A DNA stretch of 64,000 bases from Buchnera aphidicola (Macrosiphum euphorbiae) (GTDB lineage: Bacteria > Pseudomonadota > Gammaproteobacteria > Enterobacterales > Enterobacteriaceae). Both the position numbers and the translations under genes were made by a program. The notes beneath the pieces were generated by a model that saw only the letters and a program-made list of their open reading frames with translations, had not been told where the DNA came from and searched no databases. Location of the stretch: assembly GCF_005237295.1 (NCBI RefSeq), contig NZ_CP033006.1, positions 124,001 to 188,000 of the forward strand. The letters are read 5' to 3'. Shown piece after piece: positions 1-9,293 of this stretch. Each line of letters begins with the position of its first letter. The stretch's first letter is position 1.

Positions 1-421
1 TTACATTAAAGATATCGGTTTATACAATACTAAAGCATTAAATATTATTCGTAGTTCTTTTTTAATATTAACTAAATACAATGGAATTATTCCAAATAAT
101 CGTATTGAATTAGAGTCTTTACCTGGTGTAGGAAGAAAAACATCTAACATTCTTTTAAATATACTGTTTAAAAAGAAAACTATTGCTGTAGATACACATG
201 TTTTTAGAGTATCGAATCGTACTAATTTTGCTAAAGGGAAAAATGTGAAAGAAGTTGAAATGAAATTAATTAAAGTAGTTCCTAACATTTTTAAATTAAA
301 CTTTCATGCATGGTTTGTTTTACATGGTCGGCATATTTGTACTGCTCGGAAAATTAAATGTAATATATGTTTAATATTTAAACAATGTGAATTTAATAAA
401 AAAAATTTTAATATATTTTGA
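1..421 (+). CDS. nth: Endonuclease III, C-terminal part (5' end outside window)
   Basis: DNA glycosylase/AP lyase that removes oxidised pyrimidines in base excision repair. The window begins inside the gene; reading from base 2, about 139 codons are open to a TGA at 419-421. Visible are the helix-hairpin-helix LPGVGRKTSN with the catalytic lysine, the catalytic aspartate in AVDTHVFRV, and a C-terminal 4Fe-4S loop with spacing C-x6-C-x2-C-x5-C (CTARKIKCNICLIFKQC). All catalytic and cluster residues expected in this part are intact, so the gene looks functional. The stop overlaps the priA start by one base (TGATG), suggesting translational coupling. Confidence 0.96.
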   Translation, partial: YIKDIGLYNTKALNIIRSSFLILTKYNGIIPNNRIELESLPGVGRKTSNILLNILFKKKTIAVDTHVFRVSNRTNFAKGKNVKEVEMKLIKVVPNIFKLNFHAWFVLHGRHICTARKIKCNICLIFKQCEFNKKNFNIF

Positions 422-2613
422 TGGATATATCAGTGATTATTGTAAAAGTTGTTTTACCTATTCCTATTAGACAATATTTTAAATATTTTGCACCTAATTG
501 TATGCGTCCTGTTATTGGAGGACGAATTTTAGTTCCTTTTAATTCTAAATATATAATAGGTGTCGTGGTTGCTATTTATAAAAAAAATGATATAAGTCAA
601 TTAAATTTGAAATATATTAAATCATTGATTGATACTAAATCACTTTATCCTAATATTATATTAGATCTTTTGGAATGGATAAGTAAAAATTATCATTGTC
701 CTATTGGAAATATATTTTTTTTTATTTTACCAAAGATTTTACATTCTAATTATATTATAAAAAATAAATATATTTCTGAGTGGAGTATAACAAAAAAGGG
801 TCGGGAATTAGATTTAAACCATTTAAAAAGAAAAAAAAAACAATTACATACTTTAATTTTTTTAAGGAAAAAAAGTGTTTTAAGTACTGAATTAAAAAAA
901 TACAACTTATCTAAAGCAATTTTAAAAAAATTAGAAATTCAAGAACTATGTAAAAATAATACTGATAATAAGATTTTTTTTAAAAAAAAAATATTAACAC
1001 TAAAAAAAGATTTTTTTTTAAATGTCAGAACATCGATTGTGCTTAATGATATTTTAATAAAAAAATGTTTTTCATCTTGGTTGTTAACTAAAATTAATTT
1101 ATATTCAAAAGTTAAATTTTATTTAGGTTTGATTAAGTCCGTATTATATAAAGGTATGCAAATTTTAATTTTAGTTCCTTACATTAAAAATATAAATATA
1201 ATTTTAGTATTTTTAAAAAAATATTTTAGCATCCCTATTGATATAATACATTCAAAATTAACTAGTACTAAATACTTTAAAAACTGGATCAGAACAAAAA
1301 ATGGTGAAAATTCTATTGTTATTGGTACAGGAAAAAGTATTTTTTTACCATTTTTAAGATTGGGTGTTATTATTTTTCTTGAAGAACACAATTTGAAATA
1401 TAAAAGCTTAAATGAATGTAGATATAATGTTAGAGATTTAGGCATTTTAAGAGCATATAAAGAAAATATACCGATAATTCTAGACTCAGAAACTCCTTCG
1501 TTAAAAACATTGTATAATATTTTATATAAAAAGTGTTCTTACATTAAATTATATTCATGTAATCATGTGAATAGATTGAATAATAATATTATTGATTTAA
1601 AAAAAGATAAAATAAAATTTGGTCTATCTTTGACTTTAATAAATGAAATTCATAAAAATTTTAAAAGAAAACAAGTCTTATTAATTTTTAATAAATTTAG
1701 TTTATTTTTTTATGTATTAAAATGTAATAAATGTAATTGGATATTTGAATGTAGTATTTGTCATGATTATTTAGAAATTAATCAATATCGCAATATATTA
1801 TCTTGTAAATTTTGTTTAATTCAAATCAAAAAACCAATTTTTTGTTTTAATTGTGGATTTCTTTCTCTAATTATAACAAGTATAGGAATAGAAAAAATTA
1901 AAGATAAAATACAAAATATTTTTCCAAATATTTCTTTGTTCTTTTTATTAAGTAAAAAAAACATAGATCAAAAAATATTAAATACGAAAATTTATGAGTT
2001 TTCTATTTTAAATCCTTATATCATTATTACAACTGAAGAAGTTGTTCAACAATATTATTTTCCGCATATACAATTAATTGTTTTGATTTGTATTGATAAT
2101 TATTTTTTATCTTTTAATTTTCGTGCTGTAGAATATTTTGCTCAGTTTTATATTAATTTAGTTCAATTAACTAGAAAAATAAAAAAATCATTTAAAATAT
2201 TTATACAAACATCATTTCCTAATGATTTAAATTTAAAAGAAATATGTAATAATGGATACTTTTCTTTTTCGAAGAAAATATTATCAATTCGAAAAAGTTT
2301 TTTATTACCTCCTTGGAGCTTTCAGAGTGTTATTTATTCAGAAAGTTTATACGCTGAACATAATATAGTTTTTTTAAGTTTAATTCGTAAAATCTTAGAA
2401 AAAAAATCTAATAAACATAATTTTTTTTTATGGTGTGTAGGTCCTTATAATACTTTTTTGCCAAAAAATAAGAAAAAATATTTTCATAAATTATTAATTC
2501 AATGTTCTTCACGTTCTTTTCTTAAAAGTATATTAAATGAATGTATTGATTTAATTAATATTTTTACTGTTTCTAAAAAGGTTAAATGGTTTATAGATAT
2601 TGAACCTAATTAG
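421..2613 (+). CDS. priA: PriA-like primosomal protein with degenerate helicase motifs
   Basis: PriA normally recognises stalled forks, unwinds DNA 3'-5' and loads the replicative helicase for replication restart. This 730-residue copy matches the E. coli length and aligns along its length. All eight zinc cysteines are present (about C435, C438, C444, C447, C462, C465, C475, C478), and the C-terminus KKVKWFIDIEPN is typical. The ATPase motifs are not: the Walker A stretch reads KINLYSKV where GVTGSGKT is expected (only the lysine near 230 remains), DEEH has become LEEH, GSATP has become DSETP, the motif V stretch reads TTEEVVQQYYFP, and GRAGR of motif VI is gone. It probably cannot hydrolyse ATP and may act only as a DNA-binding loader. 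I chose ATG 421, which overlaps the nth stop, over the in-frame TTG at 418. The gene contains in-frame A10 runs at 831-840 and 982-991. Confidence 0.93.
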   Translation: MDISVIIVKVVLPIPIRQYFKYFAPNCMRPVIGGRILVPFNSKYIIGVVVAIYKKNDISQLNLKYIKSLIDTKSLYPNIILDLLEWISKNYHCPIGNIFFFILPKILHSNYIIKNKYISEWSITKKGRELDLNHLKRKKKQLHTLIFLRKKSVLSTELKKYNLSKAILKKLEIQELCKNNTDNKIFFKKKILTLKKDFFLNVRTSIVLNDILIKKCFSSWLLTKINLYSKVKFYLGLIKSVLYKGMQILILVPYIKNINIILVFLKKYFSIPIDIIHSKLTSTKYFKNWIRTKNGENSIVIGTGKSIFLPFLRLGVIIFLEEHNLKYKSLNECRYNVRDLGILRAYKENIPIILDSETPSLKTLYNILYKKCSYIKLYSCNHVNRLNNNIIDLKKDKIKFGLSLTLINEIHKNFKRKQVLLIFNKFSLFFYVLKCNKCNWIFECSICHDYLEINQYRNILSCKFCLIQIKKPIFCFNCGFLSLIITSIGIEKIKDKIQNIFPNISLFFLLSKKNIDQKILNTKIYEFSILNPYIIITTEEVVQQYYFPHIQLIVLICIDNYFLSFNFRAVEYFAQFYINLVQLTRKIKKSFKIFIQTSFPNDLNLKEICNNGYFSFSKKILSIRKSFLLPPWSFQSVIYSESLYAEHNIVFLSLIRKILEKKSNKHNFFLWCVGPYNTFLPKNKKKYFHKLLIQCSSRSFLKSILNECIDLINIFTVSKKVKWFIDIEPN

Positions 2614-2780
2614 AATTAAATAGAATTTGTATTCTTGAGGAATAATTAATAGTTTTTATGCTTTGCTCATTGATGTTCTAAGAAAATTAGAATAAGATAT
2701 TTTTAAAAAATATAAGATATCAATTAAACTGTGAGATATTTTTTTATTTGTAGAAGATTAATATTAAAAAAGAGGTTTTA

Positions 2781-4049
2781 ATGAATGAATTTAATTTAAT
2801 TGAAAGATTACACAATAGAGGTTTAATATCTTATATTACAAATGAAGATAATTTAAGTAAACTTATTCAAAATCACTCAATTTCTCTTTATTGTGGCTTT
2901 GATCCTACAGATGAAAGTCTGCATATAGGTCATCTTTTACCTTTAATCACTCTAAAAAGATTTCAAATGGCAGGTCATAGACCTATAATATTAATAGGAG
3001 GAGCTACAAGTCTAATTGGAGATCCTAGTTTTAAAGACAAAGAACGCATTTTTAATACCAATAAAAATATTAATATATGGACAGAAAAAATTAGCAAGCA
3101 AATTTCTTGTTTTTTAGATTTTAATTGTGGAGAAAATAGTGCTTTGTTATTAAACAATAATACATGGTTTAATAAGATTAATATCTTATCTTTTTTAAGA
3201 GATGTGGGGAAATATTTTTCAATTAACACTATGATTAATCGAGCTGCAGTTAAACAACGCATTACAAGACCAGATCAAGGAATTTCATTTACAGAATTTT
3301 CTTATAATTTATTGCAAGCATATGATTTTTTTATTTTAAATAAACAATATGGAGTAGATCTCCAAATTGGAGGATCAGATCAGTGGGGTAATATTTCTTC
3401 AGGAATGCATTTAATAAATCGTAGATCCAAAAAATCAGCATATGGTTTAACAGTGCCTCTTCTTATCCAGTCTAATGGTGTTAAATTTGGTAAAACAGAA
3501 TCGGGGACGATATGGTTAGATGCAAATAAAACTAGTCCTTATAGATTTTATCAGTTTTGGATGAACATAGAAGACTCTAATGTTTATCATTTTTTAAAGC
3601 TTTTTACTTTCATAAAAACATCAGAAATCAACAAAAGGGAACAAAAAAAATATATTGATAATCAAATTATTAATGATAAGTCTTTTTTAGCAAAAAATAT
3701 TACTCAATTAGTACATGGAAAAGAGAAATTATTAGCAGTGGAAAGGATTACAGAATTTCTATTTTCAAAAAATATTACTAATATCGAAGAAGCTGATTTT
3801 CAACAATTAAAACAAGATGGTATACCATTTATTGAAATAGATAATATAAAAGATTTGCAAGAAGCGTTAGTATTAACCTCATTAGCAGAATCTAGAACTC
3901 AGGCTAAAAATATGATAATTTCTAATTCTATATCTATTAATACTAAAAAAATAAGAAAAAATCATATTTTTAATAACCAAGATAAATTGTTTGGAAAGTT
4001 TACTTTGTTATCTCGAGGTAAAAAACAACATTCTTTATTATGTTGGTAA
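2781..4049 (+). CDS. tyrS: Tyrosyl-tRNA synthetase
   Basis: Class I synthetase that charges tRNA-Tyr in the cytosol. It has 422 residues against 424 in E. coli. Motifs in order: CGFDPTDES (38-46), HIGH (48-51), the tyrosine-site GGSDQWGN (197-204), the KMSKS-like loop KFGKT (235-239), and a C-terminal S4-type RNA-binding domain from about residue 350. An AGAGG Shine-Dalgarno sequence lies just before the ATG. The gene follows priA after a 167-base spacer that presumably carries its promoter, and it converges on the sufA-like gene 7 bases away. Nothing is missing. Confidence 0.98.
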   Translation: MNEFNLIERLHNRGLISYITNEDNLSKLIQNHSISLYCGFDPTDESLHIGHLLPLITLKRFQMAGHRPIILIGGATSLIGDPSFKDKERIFNTNKNINIWTEKISKQISCFLDFNCGENSALLLNNNTWFNKINILSFLRDVGKYFSINTMINRAAVKQRITRPDQGISFTEFSYNLLQAYDFFILNKQYGVDLQIGGSDQWGNISSGMHLINRRSKKSAYGLTVPLLIQSNGVKFGKTESGTIWLDANKTSPYRFYQFWMNIEDSNVYHFLKLFTFIKTSEINKREQKKYIDNQIINDKSFLAKNITQLVHGKEKLLAVERITEFLFSKNITNIEEADFQQLKQDGIPFIEIDNIKDLQEALVLTSLAESRTQAKNMIISNSISINTKKIRKNHIFNNQDKLFGKFTLLSRGKKQHSLLCW

Positions 4050-4056
4050 TTTATTT

Positions 4057-4452
4057 TTAATTCATTGAAAAACTTTCGCCACAACCACAAAATTTTTCTA
4101 AATTAGAATTATAAAACTTAAATATTTTATTTATATTATGTTTTACAAAATCTATTTTAATACCTTCCAGAAAGGGTATATCTTTAGAAGATATATATAT
4201 AAGAATATTTTTATAAAAAAAACTAATTTCTTTTTTATCTCTTTCTTTTTTTAATTCTGAAGATTTTACTAATTTCATAGTATAACGAAATCCTGCACAT
4301 CCTGATTTTTTTATACTTAATCTTATTCCTATATTATCAGAGTTTAAATTAATGAGAAATAAAATTTGTTTCATAGCATCTTCAGTTATTGAAATATTTT
4401 TCCATGTATTTTTTTTTGGCAAATAAGTGCTAACTTCATTTTTATTCATCAT
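4057..4452 (-). CDS. sufA: A-type iron-sulfur carrier, SufA-like
   Basis: Scaffold/carrier of the HesB/IscA/SufA family that passes Fe-S clusters to apoproteins. It has 131 residues with the three family cysteines: C52 in KSGCAGFRY and C122/C124 in FCGCGESFSM. The GCGESF end and the sequence IFKFYNSN resemble SufA more than IscA or ErpA, and ydiK next door is near the suf locus in E. coli too. No other suf gene is in the window. Two ATGs are adjacent; the second (4449) has a better spacing (4 bases) from AGAGGA at 4454-4459 than the first (1 base). ErpA or IscA cannot be fully excluded by eye. Confidence 0.85.
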   Translation of the reverse strand: MMNKNEVSTYLPKKNTWKNISITEDAMKQILFLINLNSDNIGIRLSIKKSGCAGFRYTMKLVKSSELKKERDKKEISFFYKNILIYISSKDIPFLEGIKIDFVKHNINKIFKFYNSNLEKFCGCGESFSMN

Positions 4453-4684
4453 GTCCTCTTTTTAAAAAATATATTTATGAAAAAAAAAATATATTTAGAA
4501 TATACTTCTATTTTAAATAAGTATTTGTATTTTAAAGAATATTCTTTTTTATTAATTATTTTTATAAATTTTAATGTTATAATTATTTTATCTTTCTTTA
4601 GGAATATAAATTTTTTTTTATAAATCTACATTAATTTTACAAGAAATTATTTATAATATAAAAATGTTGAGGTACAACAATTAT

Positions 4685-5767
4685 ATGCAAAATCCAAAAG
4701 AGAAAATGGATTTATCGCAGTCTATTTTATCACTGATATTTATTATTGCTATGGGTGTAATAAGTTTTTTGGTAATCCATCCATTTATATTAGGATTTTC
4801 TTGGGCTAGTATGATTGTCATTGCCACTTGGCCTCTTATGTTAAAAATACAGAAATGTTTGGGCGGAAAACGTTCACTTGCTGTAATAATTATGATTGTA
4901 ATTTTGGTTCTTTTATTTATTATTCCAGTATTTTTCTTAGTAAATAGTTTAATTGCAACAAGTATACCTCTTATTCATTGGTTTAGTTCAAATACTCTAG
5001 AATTTCCAGAATTAATATGGCTGCAAGATATTCCTCTTATTGGTAAAAAAATATTTATTAGTTATCGAGAATTATTAGATAGCGATGGAGGTGAATTAAT
5101 TCGCGAAGTCAGACCTTATATGGGAAAAACTACTGAATTTTTTATAATACAAGTTAAAGATTGTGGGTTATTTATTGTGCATTTAATACTAATGTTATTT
5201 TTTAGTGCTTTATTATATTGGAATGGTGAAAAAGTTAGCAATTTTATTCATCATTTTGCTTTTCGACTTAGTAAAAAAAATGGTAATGCTATTGTTTTAT
5301 TAGCTACTCAAGCAGTTAGAGCTGTTGCATTAGGTGTTGCAGTGACAGCTTTGATTCAAGCTTTATTGTCTGGTTTGGGATTATTAGTTTCTGGTGTTCC
5401 TTATTGGGCTTTATTAATGATAATAATTTTTTTTTCTTGTTTAATACAATTAGGACCATTGCCTATTTTGATACCTTCAATTACATGGCTTTATTGGAGT
5501 GATCATCCTACTTGGGGTGCAATATTGTTAATTTGGAGTTGTCTTGTATTTATACTTGATCATATACTTAGACCATTTTTTATACGTTTAGGAGCTGATT
5601 TACCTATTTTATTAACTTTATCTGGAGTAATTGGTGGTTTATTGACTTTCGGCATGATTGGCTTGTTTGTTGGTCCAGTAGTACTAGTAATATTTTATCG
5701 TTTAATAATGTCATGGATGTACGGAATTTCAATTGGATCTTTTGCAGAACAGACATCGTTAAAATAA
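4685..5767 (+). CDS. ydiK: AI-2E/PerM-family membrane protein YdiK
   Basis: Integral inner-membrane protein of the AI-2E transporter family; its substrate is not established. 360 residues with several hydrophobic segments and family signatures such as PFILGFSWA near the N-terminus, ALLYWNGE, AVALGVAVTALIQALLSGLG and GVIGGLLTFGMIGLFVGPV. From this ATG the N-terminus matches E. coli YdiK in length (34 residues to the first conserved PF); an upstream in-frame ATG at 4664 would add seven residues but has no ribosome site. GAGG at 4669-4672 lies 12 bases before the chosen ATG. The gene is divergent from the sufA-like gene. Confidence 0.93.
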   Translation: MQNPKEKMDLSQSILSLIFIIAMGVISFLVIHPFILGFSWASMIVIATWPLMLKIQKCLGGKRSLAVIIMIVILVLLFIIPVFFLVNSLIATSIPLIHWFSSNTLEFPELIWLQDIPLIGKKIFISYRELLDSDGGELIREVRPYMGKTTEFFIIQVKDCGLFIVHLILMLFFSALLYWNGEKVSNFIHHFAFRLSKKNGNAIVLLATQAVRAVALGVAVTALIQALLSGLGLLVSGVPYWALLMIIIFFSCLIQLGPLPILIPSITWLYWSDHPTWGAILLIWSCLVFILDHILRPFFIRLGADLPILLTLSGVIGGLLTFGMIGLFVGPVVLVIFYRLIMSWMYGISIGSFAEQTSLK

Positions 5768-6125
5768 AATTTAAATTAATGTTAAGATAATAGATAAAAT
5801 AAATGCTTTTAATTAAATATAATCTAAATTATGATAATATATAAAAGATAATTTAGTTATATTTTCGTAATCAATAAGTAGAAAATTGATTATATTATAT
5901 AACTATAATTGTTTTTAAGATTTAATCTTCATTTTTTTCTATTTGAAATTTCTGTTATATTATTTAAAGTATACTATTAAACAATCTTCTCCCTAATATT
6001 ATGAAATTTTTTATTAAGTATTTAAAAAAACTATTAGAAATGAGATTATGACTGGTTAGTTTTTCGTGATTTTTATGAAATATTCATATTCTTTCCAGAA
6101 TAAAAAAACTCATTTAGAGAACAAA
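5768..6125. other. Intergenic region ydiK-aroH, no gene seen
   Basis: 358 bases of AT-rich sequence. I see no open reading frame of note, no RNA gene and no convincing terminator for ydiK. It presumably carries the aroH promoter. A sequence near 6051-6068 only faintly recalls a trp operator and I do not accept it as one. Confidence 0.5.
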
Positions 6126-7172
6126 ATGAAAAAAACAGATGAATTACGTACGATACGAATTGATCCATTAATAACTCCAGCTGAATTAGCTAAAAAATAT
6201 GCTATTACTTCAGATATCATGGATACTGTTATTGCAACAAGACAAAATATTGCTCGTATTATGACCGGACAAGATTTGCGACTACTTGTTGTGATAGGTC
6301 CATGTTCAGTTCACGATCCTATCGCTGCAGTAGAATATGCACATCGATTATATGAATTACGATTAAAATATAAAGATCGTCTTGAAATTATAATGCGCAC
6401 ATATTTTGAGAAGCCAAGAACAGTTGTTGGATGGAAAGGACTTATCTCGGATCCAGATTTAAATGGAACTTTTCGAGTTAATCATGGATTAGCTGTAGCT
6501 CGTAAATTATTACTAGATATAAATGCATTAGGAATGCCTGCAGCAACAGAATTTCTTGATATGGTCATAGGCCAATTTATTGCAGATTTAATTAGTTGGG
6601 GCGCTATTGGTGCAAGAACAACTGAAAGTCAAATTCATAGAGAAATGGCTTCTGCTCTTTCTTGTCCAGTAGGTTTTAAAAATGGTACTGATGGTAACAT
6701 ACGAATTGCAATTGATGCTATTCGTGCAGCAAGTGTGCGACATTTATTTTTAGCACCTAATAAAGATGGACAAATGACAATTAATCATACTAGTGGTAAT
6801 CCATATGGGCATATAATTATGCGAGGTGGTCGTTCTCCTAATTATCATTCTGATGATATTAATTTAGCAGTAAAACATTTACGCGAATTTAATTTATTAG
6901 AACATTTAATGATTGATTTTAGTCATGGTAATTGTTTAAAACAACATATCCGTCAAAAAAATGTTTCTGACTCTGTTTCATATCAAATTTCTCATGGTTC
7001 TAAAGCTATTTTTGGTGTTATGATTGAAAGCTTTTTAGAAGAAGGTTTTCAACCAGTAATTAATAATCAGCCATTAATATATGGTAAATCGATTACTGAT
7101 GCGTGTTTAAATTGGAAAGATAGCACTTTAATTATTAAACAATTAGCAGATGCTGTAGATGCACGTTTTTAA
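6126..7172 (+). CDS. aroH: DAHP synthase, AroH type (aromatic amino acid entry enzyme)
   Basis: Condenses phosphoenolpyruvate and erythrose 4-phosphate to DAHP, the first step to chorismate, tryptophan and phenylalanine. The chosen ATG (MKKTDELRT) gives 348 residues, the same length as E. coli AroH, and follows an AGAGAA site; an in-frame ATG at 6066 would add 20 residues with no counterpart. Diagnostic stretches are GPCSVHD (58-64, metal cysteine C60), RTYFEKPRT, GWKGLISDPDLNG, QIHREMASALSCPVGFKNG and DFSHGNC. The closest match I recall is the tryptophan-sensitive AroH rather than AroF or AroG. It stands alone and ends in a strong terminator, as befits an enzyme serving nutrition of the insect host. 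Confidence 0.97.
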   Translation: MKKTDELRTIRIDPLITPAELAKKYAITSDIMDTVIATRQNIARIMTGQDLRLLVVIGPCSVHDPIAAVEYAHRLYELRLKYKDRLEIIMRTYFEKPRTVVGWKGLISDPDLNGTFRVNHGLAVARKLLLDINALGMPAATEFLDMVIGQFIADLISWGAIGARTTESQIHREMASALSCPVGFKNGTDGNIRIAIDAIRAASVRHLFLAPNKDGQMTINHTSGNPYGHIIMRGGRSPNYHSDDINLAVKHLREFNLLEHLMIDFSHGNCLKQHIRQKNVSDSVSYQISHGSKAIFGVMIESFLEEGFQPVINNQPLIYGKSITDACLNWKDSTLIIKQLADAVDARF

Positions 7173-7177
7173 TTCAT

Positions 7178-7213
7178 ATGCTAGTCAAAAAAATTTGACT
7201 AGCATCGTTTTTT
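7178..7213 (+). terminator. Intrinsic terminator after aroH
   Basis: A perfect 12-base-pair stem (7178-7189 with 7194-7205, arm ATGCTAGTCAAA) with an AAAA loop is followed by CG and a run of six T at 7208-7213. It starts 5 bases after the aroH stop. It is one of the clearest terminators in the window and separates aroH from the thrS operon. Confidence 0.9.
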
Positions 7214-7361
7214 CAATTTTGAGATATTTTATATAAAGTTTATTTTTATACTATATATGCAAAATTTTTTTTACATAAGAACATATATCCTGTAAACACT
7301 TAATAAGCAATTGATTTTTCAGATAGAAAACAATTAATATTTTTTAATTAAGGACTTAAGA

Positions 7362-9290
7362 ATGCCTGTAATAAGATTTTTTGATGGAAGTCAGCAGGTG
7401 TACGAGCATTCTGTTTCATTGATAGAGATTATTAAAAACAAAAAACCTAGTATTATGAAATCTCTTATTGCAATTTCTGTTAATAATCATTTTGCAAATT
7501 TGAATACTTTAATAAAAGAAGATTCTTTTATAGAATTTATTAATGAAAAAGATCATAAAGCATTAAATATCGTTCGGTATTCTTGCGCACAGCTTTTAAG
7601 CTATGCTGTAAAAAATACATGGCCACTTTCACATATTGCTTCAAGTAATATTATAGACAATGGTTTTTATTGTGATGTTGAGGTTGAAAGAAAAATTTCA
7701 GAAAAAGAGCTTATCTTATTAGAAAATAATATGAAAACTCTTGTAAAAAAAGAATATGATATTTTAAATAAATTAGTTTCTTATACTGAAGCAAAAAAAC
7801 TATTTCAAAAGTTTTTTGAGAAATATAAAATCTCTTTAATTGATAAAAACAGCAATTTTGAGAAGAAAGTTTCTCTTTATTATCATGAAAATTATGTAGA
7901 TATTGATATAGGAATGCAAGTTTTTAATATAAAATGTTGTAAATATTTTAAATTACAGAAAATCGGAGGTGTTTACTGGGAGAGAAATAAAAAAAATAAA
8001 ATGTTACAGCGTATTTATGGTACTGCTTGGACTAATCAGAAAGAACTAGATAAACATATTCACTATTTAAATGAATTAGATAAAAGAGATCATAGAAAAA
8101 TCGGGAAATTTCTGCAATTGTATCATATGCAGGAAGAATCTCCAGGTATGATTTTCTGGCATAATAAAGGCTGGATTATTTTTAATGAACTAGAAAATTT
8201 TGTTCGATTGAAATTAAAAGAATATAAATATAAAGAAGTTAAAACACCATTATTAATAGATAAGTTAATTTGGAAGAAAAGTGGACATTGGGATAATTAT
8301 AAAAATTCTATTTTTACTACAATATCAGAAAATCGAGAATATTGTGTTAAACCAATGAATTGTCCTGGACATGTACAAATTTTTAATAGTAGATTAAAAT
8401 CGTATCGCGACTTACCTATCCGTATGGCAGAATTTGGAAGTTGTCATCGTAACGAACCTTCAGGATCTTTACATGGGTTAATGCGGGTACGTAATTTTAC
8501 TCAAGATGATGCTCATATATTTTGTACTCGAGAACAAGTGCGTTCTGAAATTAACAATTGTATTAAAATGATATATGATTTGTATAGTACATTTAATTTT
8601 AAAAAAATATTAGTTAAATTATCTACACGTCCAGAAAAGCGTATTGGGACCGATTCTCTATGGAATGAATCGGAAAAAGATTTATCTGATATGTTGATAG
8701 AAAATCATTTATCATTTGAATATCAATTAGGAGAAGGCGCTTTTTACGGACCTAAAATTGAATTTATTTTACAAGATTCTTTAAACCGAAATTGGCAATG
8801 CGGAACGATTCAACTTGATTTTTATTTGCCATTACGTTTAAGTTCGTTCTACATTAATGAAAAAAATGAACGTAAAGTTCCTGTAATTATTCATCGGGCT
8901 ATATTAGGCTCAATAGAACGATTTATTGGCATATTAATTGAAGAATGTGCAGGTAATTTACCAACATGGTTATCTCCAATACAAGTAGTGATAATTAGTA
9001 TCACCGATATTAGTTCAGATTATGTAAAAAAATTGTTTAAAAAATTCTCTGGATTTAATATTCGTATAGAATCTGATTTAAGAAATGAAAAAATAGGTTT
9101 TAAAATTCGAGAACATACGCTTCGTCGAATCCCTTATATCTTAATTTGCGGTGAAAAAGAAATTAGTTCTAAAAAAATATCTGTTCGAAATCGAAATGGT
9201 CATGATTTTGGAATGATTGATGTTGATCTTTTTATTAAAAAGTTGCAAAAAGAAATTATTGATCGCAACTTTTATCAAATGGAGGAATAA
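7362..9290 (+). CDS. thrS: Threonyl-tRNA synthetase with a ruined editing site
   Basis: Class II synthetase charging tRNA-Thr. It has 642 residues, as in E. coli, so numbering is shared. Order: TGS domain (1-60), N2 editing domain (about 62-225), catalytic core with motif 2 (FGSCHRNEPSGSLHGL), zinc-binding MNCPGH and motif 3 (HRAILGSIERF), then the anticodon domain. The aminoacylation site looks intact. In the editing domain the four residues that clear Ser-tRNA-Thr in E. coli are replaced: H73 is Y, H77 is Q, C182 is D, H186 is Q; K156 and D180 remain. Mischarged Ser-tRNA-Thr is probably not corrected in cis. AAGGAC precedes the ATG; infC follows after 3 bases. Confidence 0.98.
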   Translation: MPVIRFFDGSQQVYEHSVSLIEIIKNKKPSIMKSLIAISVNNHFANLNTLIKEDSFIEFINEKDHKALNIVRYSCAQLLSYAVKNTWPLSHIASSNIIDNGFYCDVEVERKISEKELILLENNMKTLVKKEYDILNKLVSYTEAKKLFQKFFEKYKISLIDKNSNFEKKVSLYYHENYVDIDIGMQVFNIKCCKYFKLQKIGGVYWERNKKNKMLQRIYGTAWTNQKELDKHIHYLNELDKRDHRKIGKFLQLYHMQEESPGMIFWHNKGWIIFNELENFVRLKLKEYKYKEVKTPLLIDKLIWKKSGHWDNYKNSIFTTISENREYCVKPMNCPGHVQIFNSRLKSYRDLPIRMAEFGSCHRNEPSGSLHGLMRVRNFTQDDAHIFCTREQVRSEINNCIKMIYDLYSTFNFKKILVKLSTRPEKRIGTDSLWNESEKDLSDMLIENHLSFEYQLGEGAFYGPKIEFILQDSLNRNWQCGTIQLDFYLPLRLSSFYINEKNERKVPVIIHRAILGSIERFIGILIEECAGNLPTWLSPIQVVIISITDISSDYVKKLFKKFSGFNIRIESDLRNEKIGFKIREHTLRRIPYILICGEKEISSKKISVRNRNGHDFGMIDVDLFIKKLQKEIIDRNFYQMEE

Positions 9291-9293
9291 AGT

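Noticed and set aside
1-288. A long open frame antisense to nth
   Set aside because: It is a shadow of nth; the sense frame has clear family motifs and the antisense frame has none.
6045-6070. Possible trp operator before aroH
   Set aside because: Only a few bases resemble the palindrome, and symmetry is absent; I have no evidence for TrpR in this genome.
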